This document shows, one piece after another, positions 1 to 6,441 of a stretch of DNA of 8,035 nt (position 1 is its first letter; each line of letters starts with the position of its first letter). The position numbers and the translations under genes were made by a program. Source of the stretch: an uncultured Pseudomonadaceae bacterium (GTDB lineage Bacteria; Pseudomonadota; Gammaproteobacteria; Pseudomonadales; Pseudomonadaceae); the NCBI GenBank assembly GCA_947630465.1, contig CANRHT010000088.1:1-8035 (forward strand). Reading direction: 5' to 3'. The notes beneath the pieces are model-generated. The model was not told the origin of the DNA. It searched no databases and saw only the letters and a list, made by a program, of their open reading frames with translations.

Positions 1-69
1 CACTGCAGAAGCGCTTAAGCCCAAAGTTACCAATGAAACAGCGGCGATTAGTTTTTTAAGATCAAACAT
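1..69 (-). CDS. N-terminus of an exported protein (partial; signal peptide only)
   Basis: Reading leftwards from an ATG at 69-67, 23 codons stay open to the window edge. They form a textbook Sec signal peptide: a short charged n-region (MFDLKK), a hydrophobic core of about 12 residues (LIAAVSLVTLGL) and a small-residue c-region ending SASA, so cleavage is expected near residue 22. An AAGGGGA ribosome-binding sequence lies just upstream of the ATG on the minus strand (plus positions 75-81). The gene is divergent from a sigma-54 two-component pair and has a sigma-54-like promoter in front of it, so it is probably the regulated target. Binding proteins of TRAP dicarboxylate transporters (DctP type) often sit in this arrangement, but the mature protein is outside the window. 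Its identity is inference only; a porin or another binding protein is equally compatible. Confidence 0.75.
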   Translation of the reverse strand, partial: MFDLKKLIAAVSLVTLGLSASAV

Positions 70-104
70 AGGTATTCCCCTTTTATTAAAAGTACCGAAT
101 ACCT

Positions 105-120
105 TTCACTTTCTGTGCCA
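105..120 (-). promoter_or_regulatory. Candidate sigma-54 (-24/-12) promoter for the exported gene
   Basis: On the minus strand the sequence reads TTGGCAC, then five bases, then GTGAA. The -24 half (TGGCAC, plus 115-120) matches the consensus fully. The -12 half (plus 105-109) is a weak match to TTGCA: its G is kept but the following C is A. Transcription would begin near plus 95, leaving a leader of about 27 nt before the ATG at 69. The sigma-54 activator encoded nearby supports the call; the weak -12 half lowers it. Confidence 0.5.
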
Positions 121-189
121 AGTTTACATTTTTCACGTAAGCCATTGATTTAATTGAATAAATAAAATTAATCTATTTTTAAAAGGATA

Positions 190-206
190 TTGAGCCTTTA
201 CCTCAA
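190..206. promoter_or_regulatory. 17-bp dyad, possible upstream activator site
   Basis: TTGAG-N7-CTCAA is a perfect inverted repeat with 5-bp arms. It is centred at 198, about 100 bp upstream of the predicted sigma-54 start for the exported gene, which is where NtrC-family activators bind. It also lies 27 bp before the sensor kinase start codon, so a protein bound here could autoregulate the kinase-regulator operon. The binding role is inferred from position and symmetry only. Confidence 0.35.
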
Positions 207-232
207 GCCATGAACATGTATAAATATTACAC

Positions 233-1753
233 ATGAGTAAAAAACATACGTTCAAAAACAACACACTCGTACGAATTTGGCCATTTATTAGGCTAAGCAG
301 CCTGCAGCGCACTTTATTGTTATTTGTGGTGCTGCCTTTAGTCTTGCTCAGCGCGTTAGGCATTCGTTTTGGTTTGGACCAAGCCAACCAGTTTCAACAG
401 CAGCGCTTGAAAAATGATCTAGAGTTGATCGCCCGCGCGATTAGTTTGCCCGTTGGCACAGCTTTGAATAACCAAGATCTAGAAGCGGTGAATTTAGCGC
501 TCGACTCAGTCTTTGTCTTAGGTGAAGTCTACGGCGCTTCAGTATTTGATGTGGCCGGTAACCGTATTGCTTCAGCCGGCGTCAGCAAAACCAACTTAAC
601 TGACAGCAGTATTCCTGCACGAATTCTCAGCACAGGCGAAGGCCAAGAAGTATTTACTCGAGTTAAAGGTCGGCGTTTATTTTCTCATTTCCTACCGCTA
701 TTTGACGCCGCCAATCAAACCCAAGGTTTTATCCAAATCACACGAAAAGCCAGTGATTTTGGTCGAGCACTGGAACAACTCACAGTGATTGCCTGGCTGG
801 TTTGGGGCGTGTTCAGCTTAGGCATTCTCGCCGCGGTACTCTTAGGCCATTACGGCGGTGTCGGTCGTCATGTCGATAAATTACTCACACACATGCAGCG
901 TGTGGCTGCTGGCGACTTAAGCCATCGCGCCGCATTAGAAGGCCCTAATGAAGTTGCGAGTATTGCCCAAGGCTTAAATCAGATGCTCGACAGTATTAAT
1001 CAAGCCAACCAAGAGCTGGATGCACACCGCGCAGCAGAAACTCAATTATTGGCACAATTAAAAGATACGGAAAAAATGGTTGCCATTGGCAGCATGGCTC
1101 AAGGTATTGCCCATGAGTTGGGTGCACCATTGAGTGTGATTGATGGCCGCGCTAGACGTCTTGAGCTTTCTGGACAACTCGACCAACAAACGCTGCGCCA
1201 TGTTAAAGGTATCCGTAGTCAGGTCGACCGATTAACCCGCACCGTACGGCAATTGCTCGATTACTGCCGACCAGCAGCCACGCAAGTCAGAGAGCTTGCG
1301 CCCGCACAACTGATTGCCGATGTTATTGCCGCAATAGAGCCGGAGCTGGAAGCACGACACTGCAAGCTTAGCGCAGATATCCCAGACAACTTACCCACTA
1401 TTCGTGGGGATGCCGGACGCTTAGAGCTGGCGCTACTCAACCTTGTACGCAACGCCTTACACGCTGCCGAACACAGCATTGGCATAGCGGTGAGCAGCAA
1501 TGCTGGCCAACTCAGCATCATTGTGACCGATGATGGCGCGGGATTGCCGACAGACTTTTCTTTAGAGCGCTTACTTGAGCCGTTTTTCACCACCAAATCA
1601 CCCGGCCAAGGCACCGGTCTCGGTCTAGCCATCGTGCGCACAGTCAGCGAAGAACATGACGGCCAGTTAAGCTTTAATAATCGAGCACAAGGCGGTTGCG
1701 AAGTGCGCTTAACTTTGCCGATCAGCCTGCAAACAAAGGATAAGTTACGATGA
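233..1753 (+). CDS. Membrane-bound sensor histidine kinase (HAMP, HisKA, HATPase_c)
   Basis: This 506-aa protein senses a signal outside the inner membrane and passes phosphate to the adjacent response regulator. A first membrane helix (about 27-45) is followed by a periplasmic domain of about 138 residues (46-183), a second helix (184-206) and a HAMP linker (about 207-260). The phosphoacceptor is His294 in AHELGAPL. The ATP-binding domain shows the N box (LLNLVRNALHAA, 401-412), G1 (DDGAG, 433-437), F box (EPFFTTK, 449-455) and G2 (GQGTGLGLAIV, 458-468). All catalytic boxes look intact. ATG 233 is the only reasonable start, because an in-frame stop lies at 221-223, but it has no good Shine-Dalgarno sequence. 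The periplasmic domain is much shorter than the double Cache domain of DctB, and DctB has no HAMP, so I do not call it dctB. The ligand is unknown. Confidence 0.95.
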   Translation: MSKKHTFKNNTLVRIWPFIRLSSLQRTLLLFVVLPLVLLSALGIRFGLDQANQFQQQRLKNDLELIARAISLPVGTALNNQDLEAVNLALDSVFVLGEVYGASVFDVAGNRIASAGVSKTNLTDSSIPARILSTGEGQEVFTRVKGRRLFSHFLPLFDAANQTQGFIQITRKASDFGRALEQLTVIAWLVWGVFSLGILAAVLLGHYGGVGRHVDKLLTHMQRVAAGDLSHRAALEGPNEVASIAQGLNQMLDSINQANQELDAHRAAETQLLAQLKDTEKMVAIGSMAQGIAHELGAPLSVIDGRARRLELSGQLDQQTLRHVKGIRSQVDRLTRTVRQLLDYCRPAATQVRELAPAQLIADVIAAIEPELEARHCKLSADIPDNLPTIRGDAGRLELALLNLVRNALHAAEHSIGIAVSSNAGQLSIIVTDDGAGLPTDFSLERLLEPFFTTKSPGQGTGLGLAIVRTVSEEHDGQLSFNNRAQGGCEVRLTLPISLQTKDKLR

Positions 1754-3129
1754 ATCAGATGGAATCTATCGTGTTGGTCGAAGATGACCGCGATTTGCGC
1801 GAGCTGTTGCAAGAAGAACTTGAGGCCGAAGGCTATCAAGTCATTGCCTGTGGTGACGCGGAACAAGGCAAGCAGCTATTGGCCACGCAAGCTGTGGATT
1901 TACTTATCAGCGATTTACGTTTGCCAGGCGCGGATGGCCTAAGCCTACTGCCGAGTCTTGCCTCGTCCGACTCACCGCCAGCAGTACTGATCATCACAGC
2001 CTTTGGCTCCGTCCAGCAAGCCGTCAAAGCGTTACAAGCAGGCGCGGATGATTTTCTAACTAAACCCTTAGAAATGGATCATTTCTTACTCACGGTCAGC
2101 CGCTTACTCGACAATAGAAAGCTGCGCCACGAAGTACAACATTATCGAAGCTTGATGGCTGTTGAACAGTTCAACGGCATGATCGGCCAAAGTCCGGCCA
2201 TGCAGCAGCTGTTCCAGCAAATCCGACAAATTGCCGCCGCCGAAGGCCCTGTTTTAGTCCAAGGAGAAAGCGGCACGGGTAAAGAACTCGTCGCCCGCGC
2301 TCTGCACGACCAGAGCAGTCGCCGCGATGGACCTTACATGGTCGTCAACTGTGGCGGCATACCCAGCGAGCTTATGGAAAGCGAGTTTTTTGGTCATGCT
2401 GCGGGAGCCTTTACCGGCGCTCGCAGTCAGCGTGCAGGATTATTTCAGCAAGCCAATGGCGGCAGTTTGTTACTCGATGAGTTAGGCGAAATGCCCTTAG
2501 CCTTGCAAGCTAAACTGCTGCGCGTACTGCAAGATGGCAAAGTTCGTCCTGTTGGCAGTGATCATGAAATACAACTTGATGTGCGCATTATTGCTGCCAC
2601 CAACCGTAACCTTACCGAAGCGGTTGCTGATGGCAGTTTTCGGGAGGACTTGTTTTATCGATTAGAAACTTTCGGCTTGCAAGTGCCACCTTTACGCGCG
2701 CGCGGTGAAGATATTCTAAGGCTGACTGAGTTCTTTTTAACGCGCTTTAATGCACGGCAAAAACAAAGCATTAAGGGCTTTAGCGATGCGGCATTAGGTT
2801 TGCTGCAGCAATACAGCTTCCCAGGCAATATACGTGAACTACAAAACGCGGTAGAACGCGCAGCGACCTTTTGCGACACACCACTCATCGAAGCTCGCCA
2901 CCTTCCGCAACGCATTCGCGAACAAACAGCCGCGCCTTTATTACCGGAAAATACTGCAGTCATACCACAACAGCCCAATCAGCCGGCCGACGCTGATGCG
3001 TTGCCGACTTTAGAAACAGTCCAACGTCAGTATATTCATCAAGTGCTTGCAGCAACCGATGGTAATAAACGTCGCGCAGCAGATATTTTAGGTATTACTC
3101 GTCGTACTCTGTATCGCTGGATCGAGTAA
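1750..3129 (+). CDS. Sigma-54-dependent response regulator, NtrC family
   Basis: This 459-aa protein is the transcriptional activator partner of the upstream kinase. The receiver domain (1-120) has acidic pocket E11-D12-D13, phosphoacceptor Asp55 (ISDLRLPG), Thr83 and Lys105. The central AAA+ domain (about 143-375) has Walker A GESGTGKE (172-179), the sigma-54-contacting loop GAFTGA (219-224), Walker B LLLDE (240-244) and the arginine-bearing segment FREDLFYRL (297-305). A Gln/Pro/Ala-rich linker (about 391-419) leads to a Fis-type helix-turn-helix (about 424-459, NKRRAADILGITRRTLYRW). The intact GAFTGA loop means it should open sigma-54 promoters. Its ATG overlaps the kinase stop (ATGA) and is preceded by AAAGGA (1735-1740), so the two are translationally coupled. 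The likely target is the divergent exported gene. DctD, AauR and similar proteins share this layout, and the exact subfamily cannot be decided here. Confidence 0.96.
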   Translation: MNQMESIVLVEDDRDLRELLQEELEAEGYQVIACGDAEQGKQLLATQAVDLLISDLRLPGADGLSLLPSLASSDSPPAVLIITAFGSVQQAVKALQAGADDFLTKPLEMDHFLLTVSRLLDNRKLRHEVQHYRSLMAVEQFNGMIGQSPAMQQLFQQIRQIAAAEGPVLVQGESGTGKELVARALHDQSSRRDGPYMVVNCGGIPSELMESEFFGHAAGAFTGARSQRAGLFQQANGGSLLLDELGEMPLALQAKLLRVLQDGKVRPVGSDHEIQLDVRIIAATNRNLTEAVADGSFREDLFYRLETFGLQVPPLRARGEDILRLTEFFLTRFNARQKQSIKGFSDAALGLLQQYSFPGNIRELQNAVERAATFCDTPLIEARHLPQRIREQTAAPLLPENTAVIPQQPNQPADADALPTLETVQRQYIHQVLAATDGNKRRAADILGITRRTLYRWIE

Positions 3130-3400
3130 CGCTGCTTGAACAAATCAGAGCCACTCGGCATTAGAGCATTCTAGGCTCTGATAACGTGCTGCCATCAGCC
3201 GTACTCAAATACTGACAGGAGACTTCGAATCTCAACTGACTAACGGCGACACTCTTTCGAGTTGCCGATCATGGCATTGGGATAACCACAGCAGCGCTGC
3301 AATCGCACCCAGTATCTCTGTAAAAACCATTAAAATGGACTAAGTGCTGCGATTGTCGTCTACTAAGCGGTCTTGATAGCCGTCTCGGAGTACAGATCAG
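3130..3400. other. Intergenic region with two inverted repeats and no convincing gene
   Basis: This 271-bp stretch separates the two-component operon from the ycgN-like gene. It carries the 3144-3182 repeat and a second dyad with 8-bp arms, CAATCGCA (3300-3307) and TGCGATTG (3348-3355). Nested inside the second dyad is CCATT-AA-AATGG (3327-3338). On the minus strand, 3330-3232 could encode 32 residues starting MVFTEILGAIAALLWL, which is hydrophobic. It has no ribosome-binding site, so I do not call it a gene. No clear sigma-70 promoter for the next gene was seen. Confidence 0.5.
3144..3182. repeat. 9-bp perfect inverted repeat after the response regulator; possible transcript 3' end
   Basis: ATCAGAGCC (3144-3152) and GGCTCTGAT (3174-3182) are exact reverse complements separated by 21 bases. 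It starts 15 bp after the stop codon, where an operon terminator would be expected. No T-run follows, so it is not a classical intrinsic terminator; it could stabilise the 3' end or act with Rho. The loop holds a smaller TAGA/TCTA pair. Confidence 0.45.
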
Positions 3401-3841
3401 GTGCGCGAAGAATTTTGGAAACACTATGCATTAGACGAACTCAGCCCCAAAGAATGGGAGGCGCTGTGTGATGGTTGCGGTCAGTGTTGCCTCGTTCGCG
3501 AAGTGGAAGATGATCAGGTCACTGTTTTTAATATTGCCTGCGGGCTTTTAGATACCGAGCAAAGCGCTTGCAGTGATTACGACAACCGCCTGAGTAAAGT
3601 GCCCTACTGCCGTCAACTCACACCCGCCAATATCCCTGCGTATAACTGGCTACCCGAATCCTGCACGTATCGCCGCATGTATAGAAACGAAGCATTACCC
3701 GCTTGGCACCCGCTACTCACCGGCAGCCGCGAGCAAATGCGTACAGAAGGCATAACCGTTTGCCCTTCAGCTATATCAGTCGCAGAAGTACCGCGTTCAC
3801 AACGGCATTTACATATTATTAAAGTTAAAGCGCTGTATTGA
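3401..3841 (+). CDS. ycgN: YcgN/UPF0260 family cysteine-cluster protein
   Basis: This is a 146-aa soluble protein whose N-terminal two thirds match the UPF0260 (YcgN) family well: EWEALCDGCGQCC near the start, then YNWLPESCTYR and LPAWHPLLTGS. The family belongs to the zinc/iron-chelating CxxCxxCC group, and its biochemical role is not established. Cysteines at 23, 26, 29, 30, 47, 57, 70 and 88 are probably metal ligands. The last 30 residues are less like the family as I remember it and add Cys121. The start is GTG, with GGAG at 3387-3390 ten bases upstream. The gene stands alone on the plus strand and ends in a strong terminator, so it is probably monocistronic. Confidence 0.9.
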   Translation: MREEFWKHYALDELSPKEWEALCDGCGQCCLVREVEDDQVTVFNIACGLLDTEQSACSDYDNRLSKVPYCRQLTPANIPAYNWLPESCTYRRMYRNEALPAWHPLLTGSREQMRTEGITVCPSAISVAEVPRSQRHLHIIKVKALY

Positions 3842-3842
3842 G

Positions 3843-3875
3843 ACTGGCGCTGCTTTAAAGATCAGCAGCGCCAGT
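3843..3875 (+). terminator. Intrinsic terminator of the ycgN-like gene
   Basis: ACTGGCGCTGCT (3843-3854) and AGCAGCGCCAGT (3864-3875) form a perfect 12-bp GC-rich stem with a 9-base loop. TTTAGTTT follows on the plus strand. The stem begins 2 bp after the stop codon and lies between two convergent genes, so it may also slow transcription from the right, although the minus-strand side has no good T-run. Confidence 0.88.
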
Positions 3876-3881
3876 TTAGTT

Positions 3882-4760
3882 TCAGCGATACAGTGCTTGA
3901 TAACCTGCTTCATCCACCTGCGACAACCCCATACGATCAAACTCTTGCCACATCGCAAACCAACGCTTGGCATCGCGCACTAATGGAGCGACTAGGCGCT
4001 GACAGGTGTCGGTAATAATCGCATCGGTCAGTGCATTGGGCTGTTCCGCGCTATAGCTGTACCACAGCTGCGCGGCATCTTCTGGATGTTCACGACACCA
4101 TGCCGCACCTCTAGAAACCACAGATGAAAACGCCGCAACCATCTCAGGCGAGTCACGCAAAGTGGCTTCTCCAGTAAACAGCTCCAGCGCTGAAAAGTTG
4201 GGCAAACCCACTTGCGCGCTACTGATAAAGGTAGCGGCAACACCCAGCTGTTGCGCTTCTACGCCTTCAAAGTTAGCAAAACATAACCAAGCGCCGTCAA
4301 AGCCTGCTTGAATGTTTTTTAAGTGCTCAAAACCAGCGGACTCGATATGCATTTGCGCCGGATCAAAAACGATACCTTTACCTTCACACCAACGCCCAAC
4401 AATCAGCCTGGCCAGGTCATCCGTCACCTCACCTGCCACCGGTGACGCCACACGAATTGTTTTACCTGCCGCTAAAGCCTGCTCACCAGCAGGTGTCAGC
4501 ATCACGCCACCATCGGTTTCAAAAAAACAACCCAAAGCGCGCAGACCACTGCGGGCTTCATCAATCATATGCAGCGGCTCATTACAGGCGAAAGCCAAGT
4601 CGCCACGTGCAACGGCTGCCAAACCATCGTAATGATCCTTTGGCTCAAGCAAATGCACATCCAAGCCAAGTTCGCGGAACCAGCCTTTCTCTAGACCAGT
4701 GATAAAAGGCAAATGGTCAGGATTAAGAAACCATTCCAAACCCACTTCAATGCGCTGCAT
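3882..4760 (-). CDS. NMT1/THI5-like substrate-binding protein without signal peptide
   Basis: This 292-aa protein has the periplasmic-binding-protein fold signature of the NMT1/THI5/ThiY group. It opens IEVGLEWFLNPDHLPFITG (4-22), then EKGWFRELGLDVHLLEP (24-40) and a ligand-site-like ACNEPLHMID (58-67). Members are usually binding proteins of ABC importers for pyrimidines, nitrate or sulfonates; yeast THI5 makes the thiamine pyrimidine. Here there is no signal peptide or lipobox, so the protein should be cytoplasmic. Aligned by eye to yeast THI5, His64 sits at the catalytic histidine, but the PLP-binding lysine position is Asn60 and there is no CCCFC iron motif, so THI5 chemistry is unlikely. 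AGGAG (plus 4768-4772) lies 7 bases before the ATG. No permease or ATPase gene is nearby. Its ligand is unknown. Confidence 0.82.
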   Translation of the reverse strand: MQRIEVGLEWFLNPDHLPFITGLEKGWFRELGLDVHLLEPKDHYDGLAAVARGDLAFACNEPLHMIDEARSGLRALGCFFETDGGVMLTPAGEQALAAGKTIRVASPVAGEVTDDLARLIVGRWCEGKGIVFDPAQMHIESAGFEHLKNIQAGFDGAWLCFANFEGVEAQQLGVAATFISSAQVGLPNFSALELFTGEATLRDSPEMVAAFSSVVSRGAAWCREHPEDAAQLWYSYSAEQPNALTDAIITDTCQRLVAPLVRDAKRWFAMWQEFDRMGLSQVDEAGYQALYR

Positions 4761-4836
4761 GATGACGCTCCTAGTTGTTAAATTTTAATGGCGGGGATAT
4801 TACAGGATGAACAGGCTGACATGTGCAGCAAAAGCG

Positions 4837-5409
4837 TCAGTGCTGGAAACAGGCCTTTAACAAGGTTTGCAGCTTGTCCTGCCCCAGCTTATTCATTAAT
4901 TCAATATTGCGCTCTGGAATATCATCGACATCAGGGTAGCTAGCAATCACCTGCTCAAGACTGTCCTCGCGCAATAAGTGCAACACAGGATAAGGCGCAC
5001 GATTGGTATAGTTTTCAGCATCCCCAGGTTCTGTGCCGCCAAACTGATAGTCAGGGTGGAAGCTGGCAATCTGGTAGATACCTTCCAGTTCCATCTGCAC
5101 CAACAATCGATCAGTAAAACTTAGAAAATCATTAAAGTCATAAAAATCCTGCAAGACGTCAGGATGAATCAGCAAAGTAGTTTCAACAGCCGGATCGCTA
5201 TTGAGTAATTCCAATTCAGTGCGCACGTCCTGCAACAATTGCTCTGAAGTCGTTGCTGTACTGGTAACAAAGCGCACACGATTTTTGACCAGCTCACGCT
5301 TGGCAAATGGGCACAGGTTCATCTCAACCACAAAAGTCTCAACCCATTTGCGTACCGCTAAAACAACCTCATCACTCACGTCTTCACCTGCTGCAGATAT
5401 GTGCTTCAT
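4837..5409 (-). CDS. DUF1415 family protein
   Basis: This 190-aa conserved protein matches DUF1415 over its whole length: WVETFVVEMNLCPFAKRE near the start, ETTLLIHPDVLQDFYDFNDFL in the middle, then IASFHPDYQFGGTEPGDAENYTNRAPYPVLHLLRE, and PERNIELMNKLG near the end. The function of the family is not known. The conserved Cys in NLCPFAK and the invariant HP and NR residues suggest a catalytic or metal site. I chose the ATG at 5409 because GGGGA lies 4 bases upstream; the frame could open from a TTG at 5430, adding seven residues (MALFGES), but that start has no ribosome-binding site. It lies 33 bp after the CPXCG gene and 76 bp before the binding-protein gene, so cotranscription is likely. No membrane segment or signal peptide is seen. 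Confidence 0.92.
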   Translation of the reverse strand: MKHISAAGEDVSDEVVLAVRKWVETFVVEMNLCPFAKRELVKNRVRFVTSTATTSEQLLQDVRTELELLNSDPAVETTLLIHPDVLQDFYDFNDFLSFTDRLLVQMELEGIYQIASFHPDYQFGGTEPGDAENYTNRAPYPVLHLLREDSLEQVIASYPDVDDIPERNIELMNKLGQDKLQTLLKACFQH

Positions 5410-5442
5410 ACTTTCCCCAAATAACGCCAACTATATCGGCTA

Positions 5443-5640
5443 CTAATACGCTTCATTTTCATCGTGCACTGACACCGATAAATCACCCATGGCATCAACG
5501 GCGATATTAAACAGGATTGGCTTACAGCAGACCTGACAATCTTCAGTGTATTGCTGCCCTGCTTCCTGCGGATCGATCAATACTTCAAGCGATTCGCCAC
5601 AATAGGGGCAATACACTGTTTCTTCGATTAAAAACCCCAT
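5443..5640 (-). CDS. CPXCG motif-containing cysteine-rich protein
   Basis: This small protein of 65 aa has two cysteine pairs, CPYC (11-14) and CQVC (35-38), with an extra Cys39. The pairs are about 20 residues apart, typical of a zinc ribbon of the CPXCG family. Members are short, mostly gammaproteobacterial proteins of unknown function; nucleic-acid or metal binding is plausible but unproven. The C-terminus is acidic (HDENEAY). I chose the ATG at 5640, preceded by GGA with 5-base spacing, since the product then begins MGFLIEETVYCPYCG as in relatives. An upstream in-frame ATG at 5673 would add 11 residues with no family resemblance. It sits between the flavoprotein (78 bp upstream) and DUF1415 (33 bp downstream). 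Confidence 0.87.
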   Translation of the reverse strand: MGFLIEETVYCPYCGESLEVLIDPQEAGQQYTEDCQVCCKPILFNIAVDAMGDLSVSVHDENEAY

Positions 5641-5718
5641 ACTTTTCCAACCTACCTCTTGGATAAAACACATGACATTGTGGACATCTTATGACAAGCG
5701 TTCAGGCTCCCGTACAGT

Positions 5719-6441
5719 TTAATAGCCAAAAAACTCCTCAGTCCGAATATTGTCGTCATTCACTCCAGCGCTGATAAGCATTTCTACCATGGCGTACACC
5801 ATGCCTTGCGGACCGACGATGTAATAAATCGGTGCGCTCAAATCGCCCAAGTATTTTTTCAGCATGGATTCGTCAATCAAACCTGTTTCACCATCCCACG
5901 AGCGATTGGATTTCTCCATCTGCGTCATTGTGCCAATAAAGGTGTAATTGGGATTGTCGTGTTGCGCAGCCATCAACTCATCCAAAAACACCGCATCTTC
6001 TGGTCTTTTATTGGAATCAAATAGATAAATTTTATGCGCAAGTTTATCGTGCGCCGCTTGTAGAATGATGCTTCGAGCAGGCGTGAGGCCGATACCTCCG
6101 GTGAGAAAAACGGCTGGAACATCGACTTTATTGTGCAGCGTAAACGTGCCATGCGGCGCATCGAGACTGATCTCAGTCCCTATCGGCATCGCTTTTAATA
6201 CACGCTTAAAAGCGCTATCACGCATGCGTGTGGCAAACATCAGCGCATCTTCATAAGGTGCATTGGCCAAGGTAAAGGTGCGCAGGTTTCCTTCGGCGTC
6301 GGTGTGTTGCGGATCGATCAGAGTAAGGTCAGCGTACTGACCTGCCTTATGGGTAAAGCCTTCAGGCTTCTCAAAATAAAACGCCATGGTGCCATCGGCG
6401 ATGTCTTCTTTGCGGATGAGTTTGACATTATAGACAGGCAT
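5719..6441 (-). CDS. Ferredoxin-NADP+ reductase-like FAD oxidoreductase
   Basis: This 240-aa soluble flavoprotein has the FNR-superfamily two-domain layout. The FAD-binding barrel shows AGQY (33-36) and RTFTLANAP (54-62, the RxYS-type flavin motif). The NAD(P)-binding domain shows GGIGLTPARSI (115-125), the SNKRPEDAVF loop (143-152), VGPQGM (209-214) and the terminal aromatic EEFFGY (235-240). It should move electrons between NAD(P)H and a partner through FAD. There is no 2Fe-2S domain and the protein contains no cysteine, so the partner (ferredoxin, flavodoxin or an oxygenase) must be separate; none is encoded here. The RBS GAGGG (plus 6449-6453) lies 7 bases before the ATG. A perfect Anr/FNR box about 250 bp upstream suggests induction at low oxygen. 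The gene probably heads the minus-strand cluster. Cofactor preference cannot be read with confidence. Confidence 0.9.
   Translation of the reverse strand: MPVYNVKLIRKEDIADGTMAFYFEKPEGFTHKAGQYADLTLIDPQHTDAEGNLRTFTLANAPYEDALMFATRMRDSAFKRVLKAMPIGTEISLDAPHGTFTLHNKVDVPAVFLTGGIGLTPARSIILQAAHDKLAHKIYLFDSNKRPEDAVFLDELMAAQHDNPNYTFIGTMTQMEKSNRSWDGETGLIDESMLKKYLGDLSAPIYYIVGPQGMVYAMVEMLISAGVNDDNIRTEEFFGY

Noticed and set aside
1261..1866. Long open frame on the minus strand inside the kinase gene
   Set aside because: It overlaps the kinase ATP-binding domain and the regulator start, has no family-like motifs, and its composition is that of an antisense shadow.
233..3129. Naming the two-component pair dctB/dctD
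   Set aside because: The regulator fits, but the kinase sensor domain is too short and it has a HAMP linker, so the symbol would overstate what can be seen.
4312..4702. Two plus-strand open frames opposite the NMT1/THI5-like gene
   Set aside because: They are antisense to a convincing protein, have no ribosome-binding sites and show no recognisable domain.
3882..4760. Calling the binding protein a thiamine-pyrimidine synthase (THI5)
   Set aside because: The PLP lysine position is Asn and the iron-binding cysteine cluster is absent in the hand alignment.
5410..5430. Longer N-terminus for the DUF1415 protein from TTG 5430
   Set aside because: The ATG at 5409 has a GGGGA ribosome-binding sequence at good spacing; the extra seven residues would be encoded across that ribosome-binding site.
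5641..5673. Longer N-terminus for the CPXCG protein from ATG 5673
   Set aside because: There is no ribosome-binding site before it, and the added 11 residues are not family-like; ATG 5640 gives the usual length.
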